64,000 bases of DNA from Tomitella cavernea (GCF_016599145.1 NZ_JAENKO010000011.1:1-64000), one strand, 5' to 3'; counted from the stretch's first letter, positions 9,136 to 17,996 are shown. Notes: generated by a model from the letters alone, not told the origin. Numbers and translations: made by a program.

Positions 9136-10233
9136 TCATCCGGCGTACCACCGAGGGACGGGCCAGCTGGGGGCTGCTGATTCATCGACGGTCCACCGGG
9201 TGTGGGGAGTGGCCGCCTGTAGCAGGTACTGCAGTGCCTCTGTATCTCCGAGGTTGTGAACTTGCATGTCGTCAAGTTCGGCCACGACTGCACGCGTGGG
9301 TACAACGATGTTTACGGCGATGTCGTCACCTGGGCGTTCGAACACTGTCTTGGTTGCTGCTGCAACGATTTCAGTGTTGATGCTCAAGGTCTCGGCTGTA
9401 TCGAGCTTGTACGGGCCCTTGTGTTGAAGCCCGGGCCGGAGCATGGCGAGGAGGCAGTGCGGTCCTACGGAGTACAGCACTACGGCGCTGCCCATCGCGC
9501 CGACCGAGGTCGATCGCGGTAGGGGTGACCCGGCCAGGAAGACAACCGGGTCGTCACCGGTAACGAGAGGCGATTCAGTCCGGTAGACAGCCCATTCGCG
9601 CTGGTAGAGTGCATCCGCAACGACGTTGCGGACATCACTAATCATGAGATCCAGGGCCTCGTGCTTCGGATCGTCCTGCCGCCGATTCATCGACTCCTCG
9701 ATCTGTGCCGAGCTCCACTGCGGGTTCGCCTTTTTCAGGAACAAGCGCTTGGCGCGGTCGGGTCCTTTGACCAGGACAAGCGTCCGTTGTCGATTGCTCA
9801 CTGTCCGGGTAACCTGTAGACCTAGGAAAATCGACAGATCTCGTTTCAGTGCGGTATCTGATACAACGCCAGCACCCCAAGCGGCGAGTGCGTCCAGGTG
9901 GTGGGCACATTCGGATTCGATTCTGCCCAAGTGGGTTTCGATCCATTTCAGCGGTAGATCCATGGTGCCGTCGACAGCAGGGAGACTGTAGAAGTTTTTC
10001 TGATGTGCGACCTCTTTCGGAGACTGCGGTTGGTGAGCCTGCTGTGCATCGACCTGCACCGGCTGCACCTTCCCGTCAACATTCCAGCGCTGTATATACA
10101 TCCGCGGAACATGATGATGCTTCTTCCCAGGATCAGTGTGAGCGATGCGCTGGGACTCTTCGATAAAATCGTCCTCCAGCCAGGGGTGTTCGAACTTCAT
10201 CGTCCCAATCAGTGCTATGAGGTCAGTAAGCAT
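9136..10233 (-). CDS. DUF4238 domain-containing protein
   Basis: The N-terminal hallmark of DUF4238, KKHHHVPRMYIQRW, lies near residue 35 and is followed by an acidic/aromatic segment. SPLVTGDDPVVF is in the second half. I used ATG 10233; ATG 10200 is an equally plausible start and a TTG at 10263 is less likely, and none has a strong ribosome-binding site. Codon use is clearly less GC-rich than in neighbours (many A/T-ending codons), indicating recent acquisition. The biochemical role of the family is not established. It is a solitary gene, with no partner toxin, nuclease or phage gene beside it. Confidence 0.75.
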   Translation of the reverse strand: MLTDLIALIGTMKFEHPWLEDDFIEESQRIAHTDPGKKHHHVPRMYIQRWNVDGKVQPVQVDAQQAHQPQSPKEVAHQKNFYSLPAVDGTMDLPLKWIETHLGRIESECAHHLDALAAWGAGVVSDTALKRDLSIFLGLQVTRTVSNRQRTLVLVKGPDRAKRLFLKKANPQWSSAQIEESMNRRQDDPKHEALDLMISDVRNVVADALYQREWAVYRTESPLVTGDDPVVFLAGSPLPRSTSVGAMGSAVVLYSVGPHCLLAMLRPGLQHKGPYKLDTAETLSINTEIVAAATKTVFERPGDDIAVNIVVPTRAVVAELDDMQVHNLGDTEALQYLLQAATPHTRWTVDESAAPSWPVPRWYAG

Positions 10234-10517
10234 GTACGGCAGTCTAATCCAACGGTCCGACAACCCGACGGGACTACTGCACCGATAGGTGACACCCGAT
10301 CTGGCTTGCCGTGGGTCAAGTCATTTTCAGCGGTGTATGAAGGCTTTGTTGGATTCCTCGTGGTTGGGTAGGAGTCCGAGTCGTTGTGGTCGGCGTCGCA
10401 TCCGCCCACGCCGGAATGACCGCAGTGCTGCCGGCATCGCGCGCGGTTCAGTCGACCACTCGGCGGCGGGACACCGTAAAGGGTCGGTAGACTGGGCCCG
10501 CCTATGCTGGGGCGATC

Positions 10518-11906
10518 GTGAACAGTTCCGGCCCGCGGCGCCTCGGCCCCAGCGTCGCCGCGCTGTGCCTGGGTACGGTGCTCAACCCGCTCAACTCGTC
10601 GATGATCGCGGTGGCGCTCGTCGACTTCCAGCGGCACTTCGCCCTCGACATCGCCACTGTCACCTGGGTGATCACGTCGTTCTACCTGTGCTCGGCGGCG
10701 ATGCAACCGGTGATGGGGCGCTTCGCCGACCGCTTCGGGGCCAAGCGCCTGTTCACCGTCGGCATGGTGCTGGTGGTGGTCACCTGCGCACTGGCGACGT
10801 TCGCGCCGAGCTTCGCGCTGGTGTGCGTGGCGCGGGTGTTCATGGCGCTCGGCACCGCGACCGCCTATCCCAGCGCCGTCGCCATGATCGGCACGCTCAC
10901 TGCACGGGCACAGGTGAGTTCCACCCGCCCGCTGGGCATGATCCAGATGGCCAACACGGCGGGCGCGGCGGTGGGACCGGTGCTCGGCGGGGTGCTGGTG
11001 GGAGTTTTCGGCTGGCCCGCGCTGTTCTTCGTCAACGTGCCGCTGGGTCTGGCCGCGGCGGCCGGAGTGCTGTGGCTGACGCCCGCCGACCCGCCCCGGG
11101 AGCGCAAGCCGCTCCGGGCCATCGTCATCGAATCCGACGTCCCGGGCATCGCGCTGTTCACGGCCATGCTGGTGTGCGCGCTCATCGCGGTGCTCGGCGC
11201 GATACCCGGGGCCACCTGGTGGCTGGGGGCCGGTGCGCTGGTGTCGATGGCGGCGTTCGGGTGGCGCGAGCTGCGGTGCCCCACACCGTTCCTGGACCTG
11301 CGGATGCTCGGCCGCAACCGGCCCCTGATCCTCGTGTACGCGGCGTTCGCGGTGTTCAACGGGGTGTACTATTGCGCGTTCTACGGGCTGCCCGAACTTC
11401 TGCAGCAGTCCGGCGGCTACGACCCCGAGATCGTCGGCCTGCTCATGCTTCCGCTTGCGGCCGTGTCCGTGGCCGGAACTCCGCTGGCGGCGCGGGCCAT
11501 CGACCGGTGGGGAGTGCGGACCGTGATGCTCGTCGGGTCGGCGGCGCTGGTGGTGGCGGCCGGGCTGCTGTGGCTGCTCACGCTGTCCATCGCGGCGGCC
11601 GTCGTCGCGGTGCTCCTAGCTCTCACCGGCATCCCGTACTGCATCGTCAGCATCGCCGCCAACCAGGGCATGTACGCCTCGGCGCGGCCGGAGGACAGCG
11701 GGGTGGCCGCCGGGATCCTGCAGACCTCGCGGTACCTGGGCGCGATCTCGGCGACAGCGGTGATCGGCGTGGCGTTCGAGTCCGGCGCCACGCAGGAGCA
11801 CTGGGGCGTGATGGTGCCGGTGATGGTGGGGCTCGCGGTGGCCACCTTGGGGCTGGCGGCGGCGTGGCGGCCGCAATCGCGCATGCACCCGGCGGCGAAG
11901 GGGTAG
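10518..11906 (+). CDS. MFS permease, DHA2-like drug-exporter type
   Basis: The 462-residue protein starts at GTG 10518. It shows the major-facilitator pattern of the 14-helix DHA2 group: an early N-P-L-N-S motif in helix 1 (VLNPLNSSMIAVAL), the loop-2 motif GRFADRFGAKRLF, and motif C-like GPVLGGVLVG in helix 5. It sits in the cytoplasmic membrane and would export small molecules by proton antiport. It runs 35 bp ahead of fadE10 on the same strand, so the two could be co-transcribed. Confidence 0.85.
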   Translation: MNSSGPRRLGPSVAALCLGTVLNPLNSSMIAVALVDFQRHFALDIATVTWVITSFYLCSAAMQPVMGRFADRFGAKRLFTVGMVLVVVTCALATFAPSFALVCVARVFMALGTATAYPSAVAMIGTLTARAQVSSTRPLGMIQMANTAGAAVGPVLGGVLVGVFGWPALFFVNVPLGLAAAAGVLWLTPADPPRERKPLRAIVIESDVPGIALFTAMLVCALIAVLGAIPGATWWLGAGALVSMAAFGWRELRCPTPFLDLRMLGRNRPLILVYAAFAVFNGVYYCAFYGLPELLQQSGGYDPEIVGLLMLPLAAVSVAGTPLAARAIDRWGVRTVMLVGSAALVVAAGLLWLLTLSIAAAVVAVLLALTGIPYCIVSIAANQGMYASARPEDSGVAAGILQTSRYLGAISATAVIGVAFESGATQEHWGVMVPVMVGLAVATLGLAAAWRPQSRMHPAAKG

Positions 11907-11941
11907 ACAGGGGTCGAGGCATCCACACGAGGAGGCTGACC

Positions 11942-13924
11942 ATGAGCGAAACCACGGCACGCACGGCGGGGAACACCGGAGACAGCACGCCGACGGTCTC
12001 CGCGGAGGAGGCGCGCGAGGTTGCCGAGCAGGCCCGCGAGAGCGGCTGGGACAAGCCCTCGTTCGCCAAGGAGATGTTCCTCGGCCGGTTCCCGCTGGAG
12101 CTTGTGCATCCGTTCCCGCGCCCGCCCGCGGAGGACATCGCCCGCACCGACGAGTACCTGCGTACTTTGCGCGGGGTGTGCGAGAAGATGGACGGGCATC
12201 GCATCGAGGCCGACGCGCAGATCCCCGACGAGTACGTGCGGATGCTCGCGGACGCCGGCGCGTTCGGGCTCAAGATCGACCGCGCCTACGGCGGCATGGG
12301 ACTGTCCCAGGTGGCCTACAACCGGGTGTTGAGCCTCGTGGCCTCCGTGCACCCGAGCATCGGCGCGCTGTTGTCCGCGCACCAGTCCATCGGCGTGCCC
12401 GAGCCGCTCAAGCTGGCCGGCAGCGACGCGCAGAAGGACGAGTACCTGCCCCGCTGCGCCCGCGGTGAGGTGTCGGCATTCCTGCTCACCGAGCCGGACG
12501 TGGGCTCCGACCCGGCGCGGCTGGCCTCCACGGCCACACCCGTCGAAGACGGCGCCGCCTACGAGCTCGACGGTGTGAAGCTGTGGACCACCAACGGGGT
12601 GATCGCCGACCTGCTCGTAGTGATGGCGCGGGTGCCGAAGTGGGATGACGCTTCCGGTGAGCACCACCGGGGCGGGGTGTCGGCGTTCGTCGTCGAGGCC
12701 GCGTCGGAGGGGATCACCGTCGAACGCCGCAACAGGTTCATGGGGCTGCGCGGCATCGAAAACGGCGTCACCCGGATGCACAAGGTGCGGGTGCCGCGCG
12801 AGAATCTCATCGGGCGCGAGGGCGACGGTCTCAAGATCGCGCTGACCACGCTCAACGCCGGGCGGTTGGCCATTCCCGCCATGGCGGCCGGCAGTGGCAA
12901 GTGGTGCCTGAAGATCGCGCGCGAATGGTCGCGCGAGCGCGTGCAATGGGGCAAGCCGGTGGGCGAGCACGAGGCCGTCGCGAAAATGCTCGCCCGCATC
13001 GCCGCCACCACCTACGCCCTCGAGGCGGTGGTGGAGTTGTCCGGCCAGATGGCCGACGAAGGGCGCAACGACATCCGCATCGAGGCGGCACTGGGCAAGC
13101 TCTGGTCCAGCGAGCAGGCCTGCGAGCTGGCGGATCTTCTCCTGCAGATCCGGGGCGGGCGCGGATACGAGACGGCGGCGTCGCTGCGCGACCGCGGCGA
13201 GCGCGCAGTGCCCGTCGAACAGCTCGTGCGTGACCTGCGCATCAACCGCATCTTCGAGGGCTCCAGCGAGATCATGCGACTGCTCATCGCCCGCGAGGCG
13301 GTGGACGCGCACCTGACGGCGGCGGGCGCGCTGGCCGATCCGAAATCCGACCTGCAGGAGAAGGCCAAGGCGGCGGCCGGGGCGAGCGAGTTCTACGCCC
13401 GGTGGCTTCCTACGCTGGTGGCCGGCCGCGGCGACGTGCCCGGCGGCTACTCCGATTTCGGCGACCTGGCCGGACACCTGCGCTTCATCGAACGCTCGGC
13501 GCGCAAGCTCGCCCGCAACACCTTCTACGGGATGGCCCGCTGGCAGGCGGGCATGGAGAGCAGGCAGGCGTTCCTGGGACGCGTCGTCGACATCGGCGCC
13601 GAGCTGTTCGCCATGTCCGCGGCGTGCGTGCGCGCCGAGGCGCAGCGCCAGGACGACCCGGTGCAGGGGGAGGGCGCCTACGAGCTGGCCGACGCGTTCT
13701 GCCACCAGTCCGCCGGGCGGGTCGAATCGCTCATGCACGCGCTGTGGCACAACACCGACGCATCGGACCAGGCGCTCGCGCACAAGGTCCTGGACGACCG
13801 CTACACCTGGCTCGAAGCCGGCATCCTCGACCAGAGCGAGGGCACCGGACCGTGGATCGCGCACTGGGAACCCGGGCCGTCGACGGAGTCCGACGTGGCG
13901 CGCAGGTCCGCCCGCGCCGAGTGA
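11942..13924 (+). CDS. fadE10: Acyl-CoA dehydrogenase, FadE10-type (long form)
   Basis: ATG 11942 follows a GAGGAGG ribosome-binding site. The 660-residue length matches the long acyl-CoA dehydrogenases (VLCAD/FadE10 type) rather than the usual ~380-residue form. Blocks diagnostic of the mycobacterial FadE10 group include the N-terminal SGWDKPSFAKEMFLGRFP, the FAD-binding FLLTEPDVGSDPARLAST, LWTTNGV, and the terminal LDQSEGTGPWIAHWEPGPST. The extra C-terminal domain (about residue 450 onward) is helical. The family catalyses alpha,beta-dehydrogenation of acyl-CoA in beta-oxidation with electron transfer to ETF. Intact. Confidence 0.9.
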   Translation: MSETTARTAGNTGDSTPTVSAEEAREVAEQARESGWDKPSFAKEMFLGRFPLELVHPFPRPPAEDIARTDEYLRTLRGVCEKMDGHRIEADAQIPDEYVRMLADAGAFGLKIDRAYGGMGLSQVAYNRVLSLVASVHPSIGALLSAHQSIGVPEPLKLAGSDAQKDEYLPRCARGEVSAFLLTEPDVGSDPARLASTATPVEDGAAYELDGVKLWTTNGVIADLLVVMARVPKWDDASGEHHRGGVSAFVVEAASEGITVERRNRFMGLRGIENGVTRMHKVRVPRENLIGREGDGLKIALTTLNAGRLAIPAMAAGSGKWCLKIAREWSRERVQWGKPVGEHEAVAKMLARIAATTYALEAVVELSGQMADEGRNDIRIEAALGKLWSSEQACELADLLLQIRGGRGYETAASLRDRGERAVPVEQLVRDLRINRIFEGSSEIMRLLIAREAVDAHLTAAGALADPKSDLQEKAKAAAGASEFYARWLPTLVAGRGDVPGGYSDFGDLAGHLRFIERSARKLARNTFYGMARWQAGMESRQAFLGRVVDIGAELFAMSAACVRAEAQRQDDPVQGEGAYELADAFCHQSAGRVESLMHALWHNTDASDQALAHKVLDDRYTWLEAGILDQSEGTGPWIAHWEPGPSTESDVARRSARAE

Positions 13925-14042
13925 CGGACGCGTGCCCGCGGTGCGTATCCTGAGACGCGTATGCGGACGGCCGTGAGCGCGCCGCGCGTACCCGGGGCGC
14001 ACGTCGGCGCCTGCCGATCACAGTGCGGACGGAGGAAGCGGG

Positions 14043-14129
14043 ATGAGTCGCGGAGACATCTGCATCGCGTTGGTGTGCCGTCGCCACATCGACCAGTGCC
14101 GCTCCGCCTCCGCCCTCTGTCCGGCCTGA
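14043..14129 (+). CDS. Cysteine-rich leader peptide (putative attenuator)
   Basis: A 28-residue ORF starts at ATG 14043, with GGAGG at 14031-14035. It carries four cysteines and the tract CRRHIDQCRSASALC. This matches the short leader peptides seen in actinobacteria before sulfur and cysteine genes (consensus RRHxDLxRxxSALC). The next gene, an amino-acid permease, starts 169 bp downstream. The intervening GC-rich stretch contains a run CTCTCTTTTCTCC and possible stem-loops just before the permease ribosome-binding site. I infer that ribosome stalling at Cys codons when Cys-tRNA is scarce alters this leader RNA and controls the permease. Too short for most gene callers. Confidence 0.75.
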   Translation: MSRGDICIALVCRRHIDQCRSASALCPA

Positions 14130-14298
14130 CCCCGACGCCCGCGCACCAGCCGCCGGCCTGACGGCCCGGCGCCCGAGGGCCGCCCGTCGCTCGCCCCGCC
14201 TCGTTCCTCGCGCATCGCGGGGTATTGCCCCCTGCGTACGCACCCTCTCTTTTCTCCGGGCCGTTTCGGGTCCGGCCCCGGAAGGATCGACACCCGTC

Positions 14299-15699
14299 AT
14301 GACCGATCAGGACAGCCTGTCGGAACATCCCGGCCCGGTACCGCAGGATGCTCCGCCCGGGCACGTGCCCACGCTGCACCGCCGGATCAGCTTCTTCCAG
14401 CTGGTCGTCTACGGCCTGGTGTTCATCGGGCCCGCCGCGGCCGTGAGCATCTTCGGCCCGCTCGACGCGCAGAGCCACGGCGCGGTTCCGCTGGTGTACC
14501 TGGTGGCGACGGTGGCCATGGCGTTCACCGCCTACTCGTACGCGCTGATGTCCCGCCGGGTTCCGCGCGCGGGGTCCGTGTTCGCGTACGCGAGCGCCGG
14601 GATCGGGCCGCGCACCGGCTTCATGGGCGGCTGGATGGTGATGCTGGACTACCTGCTGATCCCGTCGGTGGCCTACCTGTTCACCGGCATCGCGATGCAC
14701 TCGTTCCTGCCGGCGGTGCCCACGTGGGGCTGGACGGCGATGGCCGTGGTGCTCACGACCGGGCTCAACCTGGCCGGCGTGCGGATCGCCGCGCGCGTGG
14801 CCACTCTGGTCGTGGCCGCCGAGTGCGTCGTGCTGGCCATGGTGCTCGCCGGCGGCGTATGGGTCATCGCCCAGCACGGCACCGTCCGCGACCCGCTCTC
14901 GCCGCTCACCGGCGTGGGCGGGCTGTCGCTGACGGCGGTGCTGGGCGCGGTGTCGGTGGCGATGCTGTCCTACCTGGGGTTCGACGCCATCGCGACCTTC
15001 GCCGAGGAGACCATCGGCACGTCGCGGATGGTGGCCCGCGCACTGGTCATCTGCCTGGTGGCCGCCGGCTTGCTGTTCGCGGCACAGACGTACGTGGCCG
15101 CGCTGATCACCACCGAGACCCCGCAGTACCTCGCGGCGAACCCGGACCTGCAGGGCGACGCCTACTACCGGCTCGTCGGCGACAGGATGGCTGAGTGGCT
15201 GTCCACGGCCCTGGCGGTGTCGAAGGCGGCGGGCGCAGCGTTCTCCGCGATGGTCGGCCAGGCGGCGGCGTCGCGGATCCTCATGGACATGGGGCGCGCG
15301 AAGCGGCTGCCGGCGTTCCTGGCGAAGGTGGACGGGCGCACCGGGGTGCCGGCCGTGGGGGTGCTCATCGCGGCGGCGTTCAACGTGGTCATCGCGGTGT
15401 GGGCGGCGTCGGAGGACGACGGGCTCGACATCCTGGTCTCGGTGGTGAGCGTCGGCGCCCTGTGCGCCTTCCTGCTGCTGCACGCGTCGGTGATCGGCTT
15501 CTACTGGGTGCGGCGCCTCGGCGGCCCGCGCCGCGCTGCTTCACACCTGATCGCGCCGGTGGTGGGCGCTGCGGTCCTCGTGGTCGTGCTCGTGGAGGCC
15601 AACGGGGTCGCGCAGGTGGTGGGCGCGCTATGGCTGGTAGTCGGGCTGACGGTGGTGGCCGTGCAGCAGCGGCGGGGCGGGTACGTGGAAGTTGAGTGA
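14299..15699 (+). CDS. APC-family amino-acid permease
   Basis: The start is ATG 14299 and the product has 466 residues with about 12 membrane helices. Amino acid-polyamine-organocation features are present: the helix-1 pattern VFIGPAAAVSIFGPL, the helix-6 stretch SYLGFDAIATFAEET, and GQAAASRILMDMGRAKRLP before helix 9. It resembles uncharacterised actinobacterial permeases of the YcaM/PotE kind. The cysteine-rich leader peptide upstream suggests that the substrate is cysteine, cystine or another sulfur compound. That is inference from context only. Confidence 0.85.
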   Translation: MTDQDSLSEHPGPVPQDAPPGHVPTLHRRISFFQLVVYGLVFIGPAAAVSIFGPLDAQSHGAVPLVYLVATVAMAFTAYSYALMSRRVPRAGSVFAYASAGIGPRTGFMGGWMVMLDYLLIPSVAYLFTGIAMHSFLPAVPTWGWTAMAVVLTTGLNLAGVRIAARVATLVVAAECVVLAMVLAGGVWVIAQHGTVRDPLSPLTGVGGLSLTAVLGAVSVAMLSYLGFDAIATFAEETIGTSRMVARALVICLVAAGLLFAAQTYVAALITTETPQYLAANPDLQGDAYYRLVGDRMAEWLSTALAVSKAAGAAFSAMVGQAAASRILMDMGRAKRLPAFLAKVDGRTGVPAVGVLIAAAFNVVIAVWAASEDDGLDILVSVVSVGALCAFLLLHASVIGFYWVRRLGGPRRAASHLIAPVVGAAVLVVVLVEANGVAQVVGALWLVVGLTVVAVQQRRGGYVEVE

Positions 15700-15812
15700 C
15701 CGGGTGGCGGGGTGACGCAGTCGCCGGGTTCCACTAACCGGGATCGGCGGACGGGGCATATGTCCAGGTGGATATGTTCTGCGTCACGTTTCCAACCGAC
15801 GGAAGGCGAGCA

Positions 15813-16787
15813 TTGCGTACTCGACACATCATCGCGGCCCTGGCCGCTTCTTCGGCGCTGGTGGCGGCCGCCGGCTGTTCGGCGTCGCCGGAGCAGGCGG
15901 CCGGGCCCTACGAGATCGACACCTCCTTGGCCGCGGACTCCGCCCCGGCCCCTATGCGGATCCTGCTCACCAACGATGACGGTTGGAACGCCGACGGGAT
16001 CCAGGCCACCTATGCGGCGCTCAAGGATGCCGGATACGACGTGACCATGGTGGCCCCGCTGGAGAACCAGAGCGGCAAGAGCGCCGGGTTCGAGTTCACC
16101 GGCAGCATCGAGGTCACGCATCCGAGCGGCGACCCCGACGTGTACGCGGTGAGCGCGACGCCGGTGGGTGCGCTGATGTTCGGCCTCAACGAGGTGTTCC
16201 AGGGAAAACCGCCGGACCTCGTGGTCTCCGGCACCAACGTGGGCACCAATACCGGCGCGGACACCAATTACTCGGGCACGGTGGGTGCGGCGGTCGTCGC
16301 CGCCGGCGTGTACCGCATCCCGGCCATCGCCGTGAGCACCGCGACGAACCGGGACGGCACCGGCGCGTTCGAGGAGACGTCGGACCTGGTCACCGGCATT
16401 CTGGCCGACGGTATTCCGCAGTTCCCCGCGGGCACGGTGCTCAACATCAACTATCCGCTCCTGGCGGAGGGCGCCGCGCAGCCGAACGGCTACGTGTACG
16501 CGCCGATGTCGGACGTGTCCCAGGCGGAGATCGGCTACGAGAAGATCGGCGACACCACCTACAAGCTGCGGCCGGCGCGGTCCGACGCGGTGCCCGAGCC
16601 TGGTTCCGATCTGGCCGAGCTCAAGGCCGGCAACGTGACGTTCACCGTCCTGGAGGCCAACCGGACGGCGCCCGCCGCGGATGCCGCGGCCGTCAAGGAG
16701 CTTGTCGCGGGCCTGAACGGCGACACGTCGACACCGACAGGGCCCGCCGTGCCCGCCGGTAGCCTGGGGTCGGTCTTCGGTTCCTGA
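15813..16787 (+). CDS. surE: SurE-like 5'/3'-nucleotidase with lipoprotein signal
   Basis: I place the start at TTG 15813, preceded by GGAAGG, because this gives a standard signal peptide: basic RTRH, then a hydrophobic stretch ending in the lipobox AAAGC (Cys about residue 22). The mature part begins with the SurE signature ILLTNDDGWNADGI and has SGTNVGTNTG and NYSGTVGAAVVAAG, containing the Asp/Asn/Ser metal-site residues. SurE removes phosphate from nucleoside monophosphates using a divalent metal. Classical SurE is cytoplasmic, so a membrane-anchored, exported form is distinctive. The 3' codons recur as non-coding sequence at 17861. Confidence 0.8.
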   Translation: MRTRHIIAALAASSALVAAAGCSASPEQAAGPYEIDTSLAADSAPAPMRILLTNDDGWNADGIQATYAALKDAGYDVTMVAPLENQSGKSAGFEFTGSIEVTHPSGDPDVYAVSATPVGALMFGLNEVFQGKPPDLVVSGTNVGTNTGADTNYSGTVGAAVVAAGVYRIPAIAVSTATNRDGTGAFEETSDLVTGILADGIPQFPAGTVLNINYPLLAEGAAQPNGYVYAPMSDVSQAEIGYEKIGDTTYKLRPARSDAVPEPGSDLAELKAGNVTFTVLEANRTAPAADAAAVKELVAGLNGDTSTPTGPAVPAGSLGSVFGS

Positions 16788-16803
16788 CCCGCCGCCGAGT
16801 GGG
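16764..16803 (+). repeat. Segment duplicated at 17861-17900 (copy 1, end of surE)
   Basis: The last codons of the SurE-like gene and the start of its terminator (40 bp) recur with few changes at 17861-17900, 1097 bp downstream. The shared stretch includes TGGGGTCGGTCTT, GGTTCCTGAC and GCCGAGTGGG. The two copies bracket the methyltransferase gene as direct repeats. Confidence 0.8.
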
Positions 16804-16855
16804 TGGTTTTCCGGTGCTCCGACCGCCGTCGGTCACCGGAGAACCGCCCACTCGG
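16795..16855 (+). terminator. Strong hairpin after surE
   Basis: The left arm starts CCGAGTGGGTGGTTTTCCGG (16795-16814) and pairs with the right arm ending AACCGCCCACTCGG (16855), giving a ~22-bp stem with two G-U wobbles. The loop holds a small inner hairpin (CCGAC/GTCGG). No T-run follows, as is common for actinobacterial terminators. It is placed directly after the surE stop codon. Confidence 0.8.
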
Positions 16856-17077
16856 TGCGGCATGTCATACCGCCCGGCCACAACGGCCCGCATTGACCGA
16901 ACGCGTCTATACTCGCGCGGCAATCGCCCTTGCCGGGCTGTCGTTGAGGTGCGAGGGCAGGACTCGGCGACCGCGCGCGACGTGGTCGCGTCGGCGCTTC
17001 GGAGACTGGTCGGATGATCGGTGCGATACCGGCGGGCCGACGATTTCTGCACCGACCGGCACTCAGGGGAGGGAATC

Positions 17078-17842
17078 ATGACGAACACTCCGGTGGCCGC
17101 ATCCATGCCTGCGGCCCGTATCGAGGCGATGCTGGTGCTCCCGGACGGGGCGACGCCGACGGATCGCGGCTACCTGGACACGCTCGGTCCGGGCCCGGCC
17201 CCGCAGCGCCGGACGGTGGCCTCGGTCGCTATGAACAGCGGCTTCGTCTCGCGGATCTACGAGGGCCCGTGGCGTCAGGGGGCGCTTCCTCTGCTGGCCG
17301 CCGGCATGACGATGCGCAGCGAGATCGACAAGGCGGTGCGCGACCTGCGGGTGGGCGGGTCGCAGACGGTCCTGGACGTCGCCTGCGGGCCCGGCAACTT
17401 CAGCGGACGGTTCGCCGATCTGCTGGGCGACGATGGGCTCGTGGTGGGCATCGACATGTCGGCGGCGATGCTCGAGCAGGCGGTCGACCAGAATGCGGGC
17501 CCGCGTGTGGGCTACGTGCGCGGCGACGCGGCCCGGCTGCCGTTCGCGGACGCGGAATTCGACGCGGTGTGCTGCTACGCGGCGCTGTACCTGGTGGACG
17601 AGCCGGAGCGGGTGCTTGCGGAGATGGTGCGCGTGCTCGCACCGGGAGGGCGCTTGTGCGTGATGACTTCTTGCGCCCGGCTGCCGGGGGCGGTGCAGCG
17701 CGCCTGGGGCGGGCGTCGCGTGGGCGGGGTGCGGCTTTTCGGCCGTGATGAGATCACCGGTCTGCTGCGCGATGCCGGCTGCACGCGGATCACACTGCAG
17801 ATGCGCGGATTCGCCCAGTTCGTGCAGGCTTACCGCGGCTGA
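17078..17842 (+). CDS. Class I SAM-dependent methyltransferase
   Basis: ATG 17078 is preceded by AGGGGAGGGA. The 254-residue protein has the UbiE/Coq5-type methyltransferase core: motif I VLDVACGPGNFS (about residue 105), the motif II acidic residue in VVGIDMSAAML, motif post-I YVRGDAARLPFADAEFDAV, and motif III RVLAPGGRLCVMTS. The first ~85 residues are an additional helical region. It has no signal peptide. The acceptor molecule is unknown. The gene lies between two copies of a surE-3'/terminator segment, suggesting it moved as a cassette. Confidence 0.8.
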   Translation: MTNTPVAASMPAARIEAMLVLPDGATPTDRGYLDTLGPGPAPQRRTVASVAMNSGFVSRIYEGPWRQGALPLLAAGMTMRSEIDKAVRDLRVGGSQTVLDVACGPGNFSGRFADLLGDDGLVVGIDMSAAMLEQAVDQNAGPRVGYVRGDAARLPFADAEFDAVCCYAALYLVDEPERVLAEMVRVLAPGGRLCVMTSCARLPGAVQRAWGGRRVGGVRLFGRDEITGLLRDAGCTRITLQMRGFAQFVQAYRG

Positions 17843-17860
17843 TCCCGGCCCGCCGCCGGC

Positions 17861-17900
17861 TTGGGGTCGGTCTTTGGTTCCTGACTCGACGCCGAGTGGG
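17861..17900 (+). repeat. Second copy of surE 3'-end/terminator segment
   Basis: This non-coding stretch after the methyltransferase stop reproduces surE codons (sense CTTGGGGTCGGTCTTTGGTTC) plus the stop TGA and the terminator base. Since it has no coding role here, the homology is best explained by duplication of 16764-16803. Direct repeats around a gene are typical products of insertion or recombination. Confidence 0.75.
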
Positions 17901-17953
17901 GTGTTCTTCGGTGCTCAAGTGCCGGTGGAGCACCGAAGACCACCCCACTCGGC
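17891..17953. terminator. Bidirectional hairpin between methyltransferase and response regulator
   Basis: The arm GCCGAGTGGGGTGTTCTTCG (17891-17910), continuing GTGCTC, pairs with GAGCACCGAAGACCACCCC then ACTCGGC ending at 17953. This is a 26-bp stem with one mismatch and an 11-nt loop. It lies between convergent genes and resembles the hairpin at 16795-16855. Confidence 0.8.
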
Positions 17954-17996
17954 GAGGGCCGCCGCCGCGACAACCCCACCGCCGCGACACCGCCCG

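Noticed and set aside
11417-14002. Long minus-strand open frame (861 codons) opposite fadE10 and the MFS gene
   Set aside because: It lies antisense to clearly conserved genes; its composition is the His/Arg/Gly-rich pattern expected from reading high-GC codons on the wrong strand, with no recognisable domain.
14130-14298. Riboswitch upstream of the amino-acid permease
   Set aside because: No conserved riboswitch core could be recognised; the cysteine-rich leader peptide gives a simpler explanation of control.
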